This document shows positions 8,549-17,216 of a DNA stretch of 64,000 nt, piece by piece; the first letter of the stretch is position 1, and the number at the start of each line of letters is the position of its first letter. The notes under the pieces are model-generated. The model saw only the letters and a program-made list of their open reading frames with translations, was not told where the DNA came from and ran no database searches. The stretch comes from GCA-2731375 sp964344935 (GTDB taxonomy: Bacteria > Pseudomonadota > Alphaproteobacteria > GCA-2731375). The stretch is from contig CAYFPL010000001.1 of the NCBI GenBank assembly GCA_964344935.1, positions 62,001-126,000 of the forward strand. Reading direction: 5' to 3'. Both the position numbers and the translations under genes were made by a program.

Positions 8549-9616
8549 ATGCAAAACGCCATCTATTCATCGCTGAAAGCGATGCATTATCACCACGCGC
8601 TCGACGCCATGCAGGCCGGCGAAATCGCCGCGCCCGTGCACGTGCGCATCAAGCCGACCAATGTTTGCAACCACAGTTGCTATTTCTGCGCCTATCGTAC
8701 CGACGACGTCTCTCTGGGCGAGGATATGGTTGTCCGCGACCGCATTCCCCGGGAGAAGATGGCGGAAATCGTCGATGATCTAATCGAAATGGACGTCAAG
8801 GCCGTGACTTTCTCAGGCGGCGGCGAGCCGCTGCTCTATCCCTATTTCGTCGAGACGGTGGAAGGCCTGGCCCGGGGCGGGATCAGGATCGCCTCGCTCA
8901 CCAACGGCTCCCGGTTGAAGGGCAAGGTTGCGGATGCATTGGCGGCCCACGGCACCTGGCTGCGGGTCTCCATCGACGGTTGGGATGGACCCTCGTACGG
9001 CAAGTATCGTTCGGTCGATGATGGTGCCTTTGACGAAGTCATGGATAATTTGACCGCGTTTTCGGCCCGGGGATCGAATTGTGTCCTGGGTGCTTCCATC
9101 ATCGTGGATGACCGAAACGCACCACACATCTACGACCTTTGCCGGCGACTGAAGCAGACGGGCGTGGCCCACGCCAAGGTCTCCCCTTGTATCGTCGCCA
9201 ACAGCGGGGCAGAGAACAACGCCTATCATGATGGCTTCAAGGACGAGGTCGCGGCGCAGATCGCCAAGGCGAGGGAACTGGACGACGAACGTTTCCACGT
9301 GGTCGATCACTACCACGGCATGGAGGTGGATTTCTCCAAGCCATACCAGCAATGCGCCTTCGCCCGGATGCTCACGGTGATCGGCGCCGACTGCAAGGTC
9401 TATACCTGTCAGGACAAGGCTTATACGGAAAGCGGCACCTTGGGAGACATCTCCAATCAGAGTTTCCGTGAGTTCTGGTATTCGGACGCGAATAGGGAAC
9501 AGTTGGCCGCCATTGATCCCAACAAATCCTGCCGCCATCATTGCGTCGCCGACGCCAAGAATCGGTTGCTATCGGATTATCTCTCCCTGGATCAGGATCA
9601 TCTGGCCTTCATTTAG
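8549..9616 (+). CDS. radical SAM protein with C-terminal Cys-rich region
   Basis: A 355-residue radical SAM enzyme. Residues Cys40, Cys44 and Cys47 form the CxxxCxxC that binds the 4Fe-4S cluster, followed by the GGGEPLLYPY glycine motif (about 91-100). The C-terminal part carries further cysteines (CKVYTCQDK and CRHHC), similar in layout to SPASM/twitch auxiliary cluster regions. It would cleave S-adenosylmethionine to start radical chemistry on an unknown substrate. It stands alone: no peptide precursor, cofactor-synthesis or glycan gene is adjacent. The ATG at 8549 has only a weak ribosome binding site. Confidence 0.85.
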   Translation: MQNAIYSSLKAMHYHHALDAMQAGEIAAPVHVRIKPTNVCNHSCYFCAYRTDDVSLGEDMVVRDRIPREKMAEIVDDLIEMDVKAVTFSGGGEPLLYPYFVETVEGLARGGIRIASLTNGSRLKGKVADALAAHGTWLRVSIDGWDGPSYGKYRSVDDGAFDEVMDNLTAFSARGSNCVLGASIIVDDRNAPHIYDLCRRLKQTGVAHAKVSPCIVANSGAENNAYHDGFKDEVAAQIAKARELDDERFHVVDHYHGMEVDFSKPYQQCAFARMLTVIGADCKVYTCQDKAYTESGTLGDISNQSFREFWYSDANREQLAAIDPNKSCRHHCVADAKNRLLSDYLSLDQDHLAFI

Positions 9617-9687
9617 CGCCCTTCGCCCAAATGCCTTGAGTTGGAATTGGAGGCGGCCGAATTAATTCGATTAGGCAAGAGTTCTAC

Positions 9688-9776
9688 GTCACTCCCGCGC
9701 AGGCGGGAGTCCAGATCCCGCAACGAATTCAGAGTTTTACCAGAAGTCCATGGATTCCCGCCTGCGCGGGAATGAC
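9688..9776. repeat. paired hairpin inverted repeat
   Basis: Two 26-base copies in inverted orientation, 9688-9713 and 9751-9776, agree at 24 of 26 positions and are separated by 37 bases. Each copy is itself a hairpin with 8-base arms (9691-9710 and 9754-9773, core CCCGC...GCGGG). This is the look of the small mobile or REP-like palindromes scattered between genes in many GC-rich proteobacteria. It lies between the convergent ends of the radical SAM gene and cobS, so it could also act as a bidirectional transcript end. Confidence 0.85.
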
Positions 9777-9821
9777 AGCTTTATGGCGACGTATAGGGTC
9801 TGACGCCTTCCAATTTGCCAA

Positions 9822-10595
9822 TCAGGCAACCACGATCGCGATGGCGGCCAGGCAACCGAATTCAGACGTCAACTGAACCGCGCCCAGAACGTCGCCAGTT
9901 TGTCCGCCCAATCGTTTGTGGGCCAACCAAGCCAGAATCGCCGTTGGCAGGGCGGCGCCGATAAAGCAGATCAACGCGCCCGAAATACCCAGTGAAAACA
10001 GGGCGATCAGCGCGCATATGGCAACCGCTGCCCACATCGGCTTGATATCTGGGCGGCCTGCACCGGCACTTAATCCTTCCGCCCGTGCCGACGGCATCAG
10101 ATGCATGACCACGACCATCGCTGCACGGGACAGCGAAGCGGCCACCAACAAGGCCACGCCGACATCTTCGGGCTGCGCAATGTCGGCCACGGCGCCGATC
10201 CGCCCGGCAAACAGGAGGCAAAGAGCGACAATCGCAAAGTTTCCGGCCTGACTGTCGTGCATGATCGTCAGACGCCGTTCGCGACTGGCGCCGCCCATAC
10301 CGTCGGCGAAATCGCCCAGGCCGTCTTCATGCAGGCCGCCCGTGACCAGGACCAGAGTGGCGATGCAGAGCACCGCCGCCAGCCAACCATCCAGCCCGAC
10401 CCAGATGGCCGCGGCGAAGACCAAACCTCCCAGGGCGCCGGGCAAGAGGCCGATTAGGGGGAAGCACCAGGCCGCCTCCGCCAGCCCACCTGGACGGTAG
10501 CCATCCTTGCCAGGATCGATGGGCAGAATGGTCAGGAACGATGCCGCCGTCCGCAGGTCGGCCAGCAACCCGGCATTTTCTCGATCCGGGCTCAA
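9822..10595 (-). CDS. cobS: adenosylcobinamide-GDP ribazoletransferase
   Basis: A 257-residue multi-pass membrane enzyme that joins adenosylcobinamide-GDP to alpha-ribazole(-5'-phosphate), the last assembly step of cobalamin. The metal-binding signature TGGLHEDGLGDFADG (about 85-99) with RRLTIMHDSQAG after it is diagnostic, and GGQTGDVLGA lies near the C terminus. The protein has the usual length and about six or more hydrophobic segments. No other cob gene is in the window. Its start overlaps the stop of the Ldh-family gene by four bases (ATGA), so it is the second gene of a two-gene unit. Confidence 0.93.
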   Translation of the reverse strand: MSPDRENAGLLADLRTAASFLTILPIDPGKDGYRPGGLAEAAWCFPLIGLLPGALGGLVFAAAIWVGLDGWLAAVLCIATLVLVTGGLHEDGLGDFADGMGGASRERRLTIMHDSQAGNFAIVALCLLFAGRIGAVADIAQPEDVGVALLVAASLSRAAMVVVMHLMPSARAEGLSAGAGRPDIKPMWAAVAICALIALFSLGISGALICFIGAALPTAILAWLAHKRLGGQTGDVLGAVQLTSEFGCLAAIAIVVA

Positions 10596-11668
10596 TTTCC
10601 CACGATGCGCATGGCCTCGTCCCTTGCCAGGCCGACCGCCTCGCCCGCGGCCAGCAACTCTTCGAACGTGGTATCGTCGATGGGTATGCCCGTCTCCAGG
10701 CGTTCCGCCTTGGACTTCCGTTCCGGATCGCCTGGGACCATGACCTCGTCAATACCGGGGGCAGGCGGCGAGGCCTTGACCCATCGGGTGAATTTCTCAA
10801 CCTCGTCGTCAAAAGCCTCCCGGCTGCCGAAAGCACCGGGATCGATCAAGACGCTCAACATGTTGTTGATGATCCGGCCGGGCGCTAGATGGTCGGGCCC
10901 GAACACGCCGCCACCAGTAAAGGCGCCCGCCAGGGCCTCGCAGATAACGGCCAGGCCATAGCCCTTGTGCAGTCCCATAGTACGGAGTGCGCCCTTGGGC
11001 TCCGAATACATGACGCGAGGGTCGGTTGTGGAATTGCCGTGATGGTCGATCAGAGCGTCCGCCATCATTTCTTCGCCCTTGTTGTAGGCAACACGCACCT
11101 TGCCCATGGCGACCCGGCTGGTCGCCATGTCGAGCACGATGGGGTCGGCGCCATTGCGGGCCGGCAGCGCCGTGCAATAAGGATTGGTGGTAAAACGGCC
11201 ATCGGAACCGCCATGGGGTGCGACCAGGGATGATGAGCCGAACACGTTGACATAATGGATCGAGACGAAACCAGCTGCCGCCGCCATCTCGCCCCAGGCG
11301 CCGATCCGGCCGATATGGTAGGAGTTCTTCAGACCGGCGACGGCGACGCCCAGTTCCCGCGCCCGTTCGATGGCCAATTCCATCACCACGCGGCCGTTGA
11401 CCTGGCCAAATCCGCCGTTGCCGTTAACCAGCAGGAACGAACCGCGGTCGTGCTCAACGGTCGGCGCAGCACCTGGCCGCAACTCGCCCTCCCCGATACC
11501 GTTGATATAGGCGGGCACCATACCAACGCCGTGACTGTCGTGGCCGAACAGATTGGCTTCGATCAATCGTTCCGCGACTTCTGCCGCCGTCGCCTCGTCC
11601 GCGTCCGCATGTCGAAATATGGCCTGGGCGAGATGGTTTAGCCGGTCGGCTGGTATCTGCATAATCAA
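10592..11668 (-). CDS. Ldh family (malate/L-lactate/YiaK-type) oxidoreductase
   Basis: A 358-residue NAD(P)-dependent dehydrogenase of the Ldh_2 family, which reduces or oxidises 2-oxo/2-hydroxy acids (malate, lactate, ureidoglycolate, diketogulonate). The N-terminal signature GHDSHGV (about 42-48) carries the catalytic histidine; MATSRVAMGKV and GHxKGYGLA-like HKGYGLAVICEAL further on are family regions. It has no Rossmann fold GxGxxG, as expected for the family. Substrate is open. It overlaps cobS by four bases although no shared function is obvious. Confidence 0.88.
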   Translation of the reverse strand: MIMQIPADRLNHLAQAIFRHADADEATAAEVAERLIEANLFGHDSHGVGMVPAYINGIGEGELRPGAAPTVEHDRGSFLLVNGNGGFGQVNGRVVMELAIERARELGVAVAGLKNSYHIGRIGAWGEMAAAAGFVSIHYVNVFGSSSLVAPHGGSDGRFTTNPYCTALPARNGADPIVLDMATSRVAMGKVRVAYNKGEEMMADALIDHHGNSTTDPRVMYSEPKGALRTMGLHKGYGLAVICEALAGAFTGGGVFGPDHLAPGRIINNMLSVLIDPGAFGSREAFDDEVEKFTRWVKASPPAPGIDEVMVPGDPERKSKAERLETGIPIDDTTFEELLAAGEAVGLARDEAMRIVGN

Positions 11669-11798
11669 ACCCTACATGTCCGCTTGAGATTGCGCCGGCA
11701 GCATAGGGCCAAGGGCCGGCTGCGGCAAAAGTCAATTCGCCCCATCTTGCCGCCGGGCGATCCGGACCGGTAGAATGACGCTAGGAAAGGTTGGGATC

Positions 11799-12473
11799 AT
11801 GGCCGCGAAAAGAGCATCGAAAAAGCCGAAGAAGGCCGAGCCCGCGCCAGAGGTGCGCGCGATCGGCGCGGCCATGAAGTTGGCCGCCATTCAAGGCTGG
11901 CACGACACCACCATGGCAGACATAGCGGACGAGGCGGGCATAGCCCTGGCCGACCTGCGGGAGTTGTTCGGCTCCAAACTGGCTATCCTTGCCGGCTTGT
12001 CGCGCCTCGCGGACGACGCCGTTATTCGCGGCAGTGATGCCGAGATGGCGGAGGAGCCGGTGCGTGACCGCCTGTTCGACGTCATCATGCGCCGCCTGGA
12101 TGCTCTGGCCCCATATCGCGAGGGCCTGGCCGCCGTGGCCCGCGAACTGCCCCGCGATCCCGGCGCCATTGCTTGCCTGGCGGCGGGCCCGATGCGGCGC
12201 TCGCTACAATGGATGCTGGAAGCAGCCCGTATAGAACCCTGGGGCTTGGCAGCTCCGTTGCAAATCAAAGGCTTAGGCCTGATCTACTTGAGCGTCCTGC
12301 GCGTCTGGCTACGGGACGAGGGCGAGGACCAGGCCAAGACTATGGCCGCCCTGGACAAAGCATTGGGCCGGGCCGACGGTCTTGTGTCCGCCCTGTGCCG
12401 GGGGCCGCGCCGGTTTCGCAGCAGCGACGAAGCTGGGCTAGATGAAGAAACTGCCGGTGCAGGTGCAGAGTGA
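11799..12473 (+). CDS. TetR/COQ9-like regulator
   Basis: A 224-residue protein with an N-terminal helix-turn-helix of TetR type (about residues 20-70 in this reading: AIQGWHDTTMADIADEAGI then LFGSK) after a Lys-rich lead AAKRASKKPKKAEP. The rest is helical and resembles the ligand-binding half of TetR regulators or the COQ9-like family that shares this fold. The ATG at 11799 is preferred over one 24 bases upstream because AGGAAAGG lies 8 bases before it. Its stop overlaps the GTG start of csaA. It is divergent from the Ldh-family gene across about 130 bases. Confidence 0.75.
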   Translation: MAAKRASKKPKKAEPAPEVRAIGAAMKLAAIQGWHDTTMADIADEAGIALADLRELFGSKLAILAGLSRLADDAVIRGSDAEMAEEPVRDRLFDVIMRRLDALAPYREGLAAVARELPRDPGAIACLAAGPMRRSLQWMLEAARIEPWGLAAPLQIKGLGLIYLSVLRVWLRDEGEDQAKTMAALDKALGRADGLVSALCRGPRRFRSSDEAGLDEETAGAGAE

Positions 12474-12808
12474 GTGAAATTAGTTTCGACGACTTCTTGA
12501 AAGTGGATATCCGGGTCGGCACCATCATCCGCGCAGAGGATTTTCCCGAGGCGCGCAATCCGTCCTACAAGCTATTCGTGGATTTCGGGCCCGAAATCGG
12601 CGAGCGCAAGACCTCTGCTCAGATTACCGATCATTACACCGTTGAAGAGTTGGTGGGTAAGCAGGTGGCGGCCGTGATAAACTTTCCCCGCAAGCAGATC
12701 GGCAAGTTCATGTCTGAGATCCTCGTCCTGGGCTTCCCAGGCGAGAATGGCAGCGTGGTTCTGATCGAACCGAACCGCAAGGTCGCCAACGGCGGCAGGC
12801 TGTTCTGA
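12470..12808 (+). CDS. csaA: CsaA-type tRNA-binding domain protein
   Basis: A 112-residue OB-fold protein of the CsaA family. It begins with the diagnostic KVDIRVGTIIRAEDFPEARN and contains RKTSAQITDHY, NFPRKQIGKFMSE and ending NGGRLF, all typical. CsaA dimers bind tRNA and have chaperone-like, export-related activity in Bacillus. The start is GTG at 12470-12472 overlapping the TGA of the upstream regulator, giving tight coupling. Confidence 0.92.
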   Translation: MSEISFDDFLKVDIRVGTIIRAEDFPEARNPSYKLFVDFGPEIGERKTSAQITDHYTVEELVGKQVAAVINFPRKQIGKFMSEILVLGFPGENGSVVLIEPNRKVANGGRLF

Positions 12809-12817
12809 ACTATCGGC

Positions 12818-13336
12818 ATGCTGATCGTATTCGGCGGTCTGCCGGGAACAGGCAAGACCACGATTGCTCGGACCGTGGCATCGGAACTGGGCGCCGTATA
12901 CCTGCGAATTGACTCCATAGAACAGGCTGTCCGTGAAGCTGATGTATTGCGCGAGGACGTGGCGGATGCCGGTTATCGGGGTGCAAATGCCATCGCCGAA
13001 GACAATTTGCGGCTGCGCCGAACCGTAGTCGCGGACGCGGTCAATCCAATCCTCATAGCGCGGCAGGCCTGGCGTGACCTGGCGCAGCGGGTACATGCCG
13101 ACATACGGGAGGTCGAGGTACGGTGTTCAGATATCGAAGAGCACAAGCGCCACATCGCGACCCGATCGACCGATATTCCGGGCTTACAGCTACCCAGTTG
13201 GGACGACATTAGGAACCGAATTTTTGAACCTTGGAACGGCGAACATATCGTCATCGATACCGCATCCATGGACATTGATTCCTGCATCGATTTCGTCGTT
13301 TCGGAACTGTCAAAAAGCCGGGCCTACAGCCCCTAA
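12818..13336 (+). CDS. small P-loop kinase/AAA family protein
   Basis: A 172-residue nucleotide-binding protein with a clear Walker A at GLPGTGKTT (residues 7-15). After it come RIDSIEQAVRE and an arginine-containing lid-like stretch (RCSDIEEHKRHIATRSTDIPG), as in small kinases of the zeta-toxin/gluconate-kinase type that phosphorylate small molecules or act on aminoglycosides. No antitoxin gene precedes it. It lies 9 bases downstream of csaA and may be co-transcribed. Substrate unknown. Confidence 0.75.
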   Translation: MLIVFGGLPGTGKTTIARTVASELGAVYLRIDSIEQAVREADVLREDVADAGYRGANAIAEDNLRLRRTVVADAVNPILIARQAWRDLAQRVHADIREVEVRCSDIEEHKRHIATRSTDIPGLQLPSWDDIRNRIFEPWNGEHIVIDTASMDIDSCIDFVVSELSKSRAYSP

Positions 13337-13423
13337 AGTGTTTCTATTCCAAGACGTTTTCGATCTAGTATGGGGTAACGAGGTCGTGAGGGCCTCAGCG
13401 ATTTACCCAAAGGGAGGTAGACA

Positions 13424-14617
13424 ATGAAAAAAATGCTATTCGCATCGGCGATGGCCGCTCTTGTAACCGCGGCGTTGGGTTCGTCGGCCAATGCTGACAC
13501 GATCAAACTGGGTGTCATCCTGGGTTACACGGGGCCCATCGAATCTCTGACACCCGACATGGCAGCCGGCGCCGAGCTGGCGATCAAGGAAGTCTCGGAC
13601 TCCGGCGCTCTTCTGGGCGGCAGCAAGGTGGTCGCGGTACGCGGCGACACCACTTGCACCGACAGCGCGGCCGCCATCGCGGCGACCGAGCGTCTGGTTA
13701 CGTCCGACAAAATTAACGCCATCGTCGGCGGCGACTGCTCCGGCGTCACCACCGCCATGCTGAAGAATGTTGCTTTGGCCAACGGCATCGTCATGATTTC
13801 ACCGTCCGCCACTTCGCCGGCACTCTCGACGATCAAGGACAATGGCCTGTTCTTCCGCACTGCGCCTTCGGATGCCCGGCAAGGCCAGGTACTGACCGAC
13901 ATCCTGAAGGAAAAAGGCGTCAAGAAAGCGGCCTTGACCTACACCAACAACGACTATGGCAAGGGTCTGGCCAATTCCATCAAAACCAACTTCGAAAAAG
14001 CCGGCGGCAAGATCACACTTTCTGCGGCCCACGAGGACGGCAAGGGCGACTACACCGCGGAAGTTGGCGCGCTTGCGGCGGCTGGCGGCGATGTGCTGAT
14101 CGTGGCTGGTTATCTTGACCAGGGCGGCAAGGGCATCATCCAGGCGGCGCTAGACACCGGCGCCTTTGATACCTTCGTGCTGCCCGACGGCATGATCGGC
14201 GACAGCCTGCCCATGGCGATTGGTGACGACTTGAACGGCTCTTATGGCACGGTGCCGGGCACCGACAGCCCCGGCGCTGCCAAGTTCGGTGACATGGCCA
14301 AAGCGGCCGGTTTCAAGGCGGGACCGTTCAGTTCCGAGTCCTATGACGCCGCGGCCCTGATCATGCTGGCCATGCAGGCGGCTGGTTCGTCACAGTCTCA
14401 GAGTTTCAAAGACAAGGTGATGGCGGTTGCCAATGCTCCTGGCACCAAGATCTATCCGGGCGAATTGGCCAAAGCCTTGAAAATCCTCAAGGACGGTGGC
14501 GATATCGACTATGTGGGTGCTTCGGCCGTCGAGCTGATCGGCGCGGGCGAGAGTGCCGGCAACTACCGGGAGATTCTGGTCTCTGGCGGTAAGAACACAA
14601 CGGCGCGTTTCCGTTAA
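13424..14617 (+). CDS. branched-chain-type ABC transporter substrate-binding protein
   Basis: A 397-residue periplasmic binding protein of the Leu/Ile/Val (type I, ANF-like) family. Residues 1-24 form a classical signal peptide (MKKMLF then a hydrophobic stretch ending SSANAD). The mature part starts TIKLGVILGYTGPIESLTPD, the family hallmark. AAAIAATERLVTSDKINAIVGG and SPSATSPALSTI are further conserved parts. A strong ribosome binding site (AGGGAGGT) lies upstream. It heads the transporter operon; the ligand may be an amino acid, amide, peptide-like or gamma-glutamyl compound. Confidence 0.93.
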   Translation: MKKMLFASAMAALVTAALGSSANADTIKLGVILGYTGPIESLTPDMAAGAELAIKEVSDSGALLGGSKVVAVRGDTTCTDSAAAIAATERLVTSDKINAIVGGDCSGVTTAMLKNVALANGIVMISPSATSPALSTIKDNGLFFRTAPSDARQGQVLTDILKEKGVKKAALTYTNNDYGKGLANSIKTNFEKAGGKITLSAAHEDGKGDYTAEVGALAAAGGDVLIVAGYLDQGGKGIIQAALDTGAFDTFVLPDGMIGDSLPMAIGDDLNGSYGTVPGTDSPGAAKFGDMAKAAGFKAGPFSSESYDAAALIMLAMQAAGSSQSQSFKDKVMAVANAPGTKIYPGELAKALKILKDGGDIDYVGASAVELIGAGESAGNYREILVSGGKNTTARFR

Positions 14618-14646
14618 GCCTGGTGGCTTGCATTTGAAGTGATTGG

Positions 14647-14680
14647 CGGGGAACGGTCTCGGCCGTTCCCCGTCGCTTTT
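14647..14680 (+). terminator. hairpin between binding-protein and ATPase genes
   Basis: A perfect 10-base stem (14647-14656 with 14663-14672) around a 6-base loop, followed by TCGCTTTT. It sits in the gap between the binding-protein gene and the first ATPase gene. It fits a partial terminator or mRNA-stabilising hairpin that lets the binding protein be made in excess over the membrane and ATPase parts. Confidence 0.7.
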
Positions 14681-14703
14681 CAGAATAAGCCATTCTCAAT
14701 TTC

Positions 14704-15486
14704 ATGATCGAGGTCGAGGATCTGCACATGCATTTCGGCGGCATTCACGCCGTCGATGGTGTCACCTTGTCCATCGAAGAAGGCCGTATTACCGGTCTGA
14801 TAGGCCCCAATGGCGCCGGCAAGACCACGCTCTTCAACGTTATTGCCGGGGTCTATAAGCCCACCTCGGGGAAGGTCTATCTGGATGGCACAGACATTAC
14901 CGGCCTGCCGCCTCACGAATTATTCGAAAAAGGCATGCTGCGCACATTCCAGATTGCCCATGAATTCCGCACCCTGACAGTCCGCGAGAACCTGATGATG
15001 GTGCCGGGCCAGCAATCCGGTGAGCGGCTGCTGGATACCTGGATCCATCCCGCCAAAGTGCGAGAAGAAGAAGAGCAAATCCGCATCAAGGCAAACGAAG
15101 TCATCGACTTCCTGCAATTGCTCGAAGTGGCGGACGAATTCGCCGGCAACCTATCGGGCGGGCAGAAGAAATTGTTGGAATTGGGCCGCACCATGATGGT
15201 GGATGCCAAGATCGTCTTTCTTGACGAAGTCGGTGCCGGCGTCAACCGGACCCTGCTGAACACCCTGGGCGATGCCATTCTGCGCCTGAATGCCGAACGC
15301 GGCTATACCTTCTGCATGATCGAACATGACATGGATTTCATCTCCCGCCTGTGCGATCCCGTCATCGTCATGGCCGAAGGCGCGCTGCTTGCCGAAGGCA
15401 GCATCGAGGAGGTCAAGGCCAACGAACATGTTATCGAGGCCTATCTCGGTACCGGGTTGAAGAACAAACCGGAGCCGGTTTCGTGA
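14704..15486 (+). CDS. livG: ABC transporter ATP-binding protein, LivG type
   Basis: A 260-residue ATPase of a branched-chain-type ABC importer. Walker A is GPNGAGKTTLFN (about 36-47), the ABC signature LSGGQKKLLELGR, and Walker B IVFLDEVGAGV with the catalytic Glu; most homologues read DEP here, this one DEV. The insertion typical of LivG (between Walker A and the signature, residues 70-140) is present. Its stop overlaps the GTG start of the LivF-type gene. Confidence 0.92.
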   Translation: MIEVEDLHMHFGGIHAVDGVTLSIEEGRITGLIGPNGAGKTTLFNVIAGVYKPTSGKVYLDGTDITGLPPHELFEKGMLRTFQIAHEFRTLTVRENLMMVPGQQSGERLLDTWIHPAKVREEEEQIRIKANEVIDFLQLLEVADEFAGNLSGGQKKLLELGRTMMVDAKIVFLDEVGAGVNRTLLNTLGDAILRLNAERGYTFCMIEHDMDFISRLCDPVIVMAEGALLAEGSIEEVKANEHVIEAYLGTGLKNKPEPVS

Positions 15487-16187
15487 GCTTCCTGAGTGGC
15501 GAACATATGACCGGTGGCTATGGCGGCGCGGACATCCTGCATGACTGCACCATCGGCGTTGAAAAAGGTGAGATTGCGGTCATCGTCGGCCCCAATGGCG
15601 CCGGTAAATCCACCGCCATGAAAGCGGTCTTCGGGATGCTGGACATCCGCGAAGGCGTGGTGTCCCTGGACGGTGAAGATATCACCCAGCTGTCGCCCCA
15701 GGACCGCGTCGGCCGGGGCATGAGCTTCGTACCCCAGAACCAGAATGTCTTTACCTCCATGACGGTGGAAGAGAATTTGGAGATGGGCGCCTTTACCCGG
15801 CGGGACGATTTCACGGATACCTTGGAGCAGGTATTCGAACTGTTCCCCATTCTGAATGAGAAGCGGCGACAGCCGGCAGGCGAGCTGTCGGGCGGGCAGC
15901 GCCAGCAAGTGGCTGTTGGCCGGGCCCTGATGACCCAACCCAAGGTACTGATGCTGGACGAGCCCACGGCAGGTGTTTCCCCCATTGTCATGGACGAATT
16001 GTTCGACCGGATTATCGAGGTCGCCAAGAGCGGCATCGCCATCCTGATGGTCGAACAGAACGCCCGCCAGGCCCTGGGTATTGCCGACAAGGGTTATGTG
16101 CTGGTACAGGGGCGCAACCGCTATACCGACACCGGCGAGGCATTGATGGCCAACCCGGAAGTCCGCCGGGCCTTCCTGGGCGGCTAG
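15483..16187 (+). CDS. livF: ABC transporter ATP-binding protein, LivF type
   Basis: A 234-residue ATPase, the second nucleotide-binding subunit of the importer. Walker A GPNGAGKSTAMK, Q-loop FVPQNQNVFTSMTVEENL, signature LSGGQRQQVAVGRAL and Walker B LMLDEPTAGVSP are all intact. The start is GTG at 15483-15485, overlapping the livG stop (gTGA); the protein then reads VSFLSGEHMTGGYGGADIL with initiator Met. The start can also not lie much upstream because that would run inside livG. Its stop is 15 bases before the LivH-type permease. Confidence 0.92.
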   Translation: MSFLSGEHMTGGYGGADILHDCTIGVEKGEIAVIVGPNGAGKSTAMKAVFGMLDIREGVVSLDGEDITQLSPQDRVGRGMSFVPQNQNVFTSMTVEENLEMGAFTRRDDFTDTLEQVFELFPILNEKRRQPAGELSGGQRQQVAVGRALMTQPKVLMLDEPTAGVSPIVMDELFDRIIEVAKSGIAILMVEQNARQALGIADKGYVLVQGRNRYTDTGEALMANPEVRRAFLGG

Positions 16188-16202
16188 GGGCGGCGCGGCA
16201 GA

Positions 16203-17216
16203 ATGGACGATATCTTCAACGCCCTGATCCTGCTCTCCAACTTCGTCATCGTGCCGGGCATGGCCTATGGCAGCCAGTTGGCCATCGGCGCCCTGGGCGT
16301 GACCCTGGTGTTCGGCATCCTGCGGTTCTCCAACTTCGCCCATGGCGACACCATGGCTTTCGGCACCATGGCCACCATATTGGTGACCTGGCTGTTGCAG
16401 GGCTGGGGCGTTTCGATCAAGCCGCTGCCGACTGCCTTGCTGGCGCTACCCGTTGGCATCGTGTGCACGGTTGCGCTGTTGCTGCTGACGGACCGCTGGG
16501 TCTATCGCTTTTACCGGCGACAGCGAGCCGCGCCGATCGTTTTCCTGATCGCCTCGGTCGGGGTGATGTTCGTGATGAACGGCCTGGTGCGTTTTATCAT
16601 CGGCCCGGACGACCAACGCTTCGCCGACGGTGACCGCTTTATTATGAAAGCGCGGGCCTTCAAGAAGATGACCGGGTTGAGCGAGGGCGTCGCCTTCAAG
16701 ACCTCTCAGGGACTGACCATCGTGACGGCGGTCGTCGTCGTCATCGCGCTGTTCTGGTTCCTCAACCGCACGCGGGCGGGCAAGTCCATGCGCGCCTATT
16801 CCGATAACGAGGATCTGGCCCTACTCTCGGGCATCAACCCGGAACGGGTAGTGCTGATTACCTGGACCATCACCGCGGCCCTGGCCACCATCGCCGGCGT
16901 GCTTTACGGCCTGGATAAGAGCTTCAAGCCCTTCACCTATTTCCAGCTTCTGCTGCCCATATTTGCCTCTGCCATTGTCGGTGGTCTAGGCAGCCCCCTG
17001 GGGGCCATCGCGGGCGGCTTTGTCATCGCCTTTTCCGAGGTCACGGTAACCTACGCCTACCGGAAATTCCTGGCCTACATGACGCCCGGCGATTGGGCGC
17101 CGGAGGGCCTTATTCAGTTGCTGTCCACGGACTATAAGTTCGCGGTCTCGTTCCTGATCCTGTTGTTGGTGTTGCTGCTCCGGCCCACGGGTATATTCGG
17201 GGGGCGAACCGCATGA
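16203..17216 (+). CDS. livH: branched-chain-type ABC permease, LivH type
   Basis: A 337-residue integral membrane permease with eight or more hydrophobic segments. It has the LivH features LGVTLVFGILRFSNFAHGD near residue 40 and GLGSPLGAIAGGFVIAFSE near residue 260, which contact the ATPases. It is longer than E. coli LivH through a polar segment around residues 125-165 (DRFIMKARAFKKMTGLSEG). It overlaps the next permease gene by four bases. Confidence 0.92.
   Translation: MDDIFNALILLSNFVIVPGMAYGSQLAIGALGVTLVFGILRFSNFAHGDTMAFGTMATILVTWLLQGWGVSIKPLPTALLALPVGIVCTVALLLLTDRWVYRFYRRQRAAPIVFLIASVGVMFVMNGLVRFIIGPDDQRFADGDRFIMKARAFKKMTGLSEGVAFKTSQGLTIVTAVVVVIALFWFLNRTRAGKSMRAYSDNEDLALLSGINPERVVLITWTITAALATIAGVLYGLDKSFKPFTYFQLLLPIFASAIVGGLGSPLGAIAGGFVIAFSEVTVTYAYRKFLAYMTPGDWAPEGLIQLLSTDYKFAVSFLILLLVLLLRPTGIFGGRTA

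Noticed and set aside
12572..13096. Minus-strand frame opposite csaA and the P-loop kinase
   Set aside because: Both plus-strand genes have diagnostic motifs; this frame has none.
12818..13336. Zeta-type toxin of a toxin-antitoxin pair
   Set aside because: The preceding gene is csaA and no small antitoxin frame is adjacent; the kinase fold alone does not support it.
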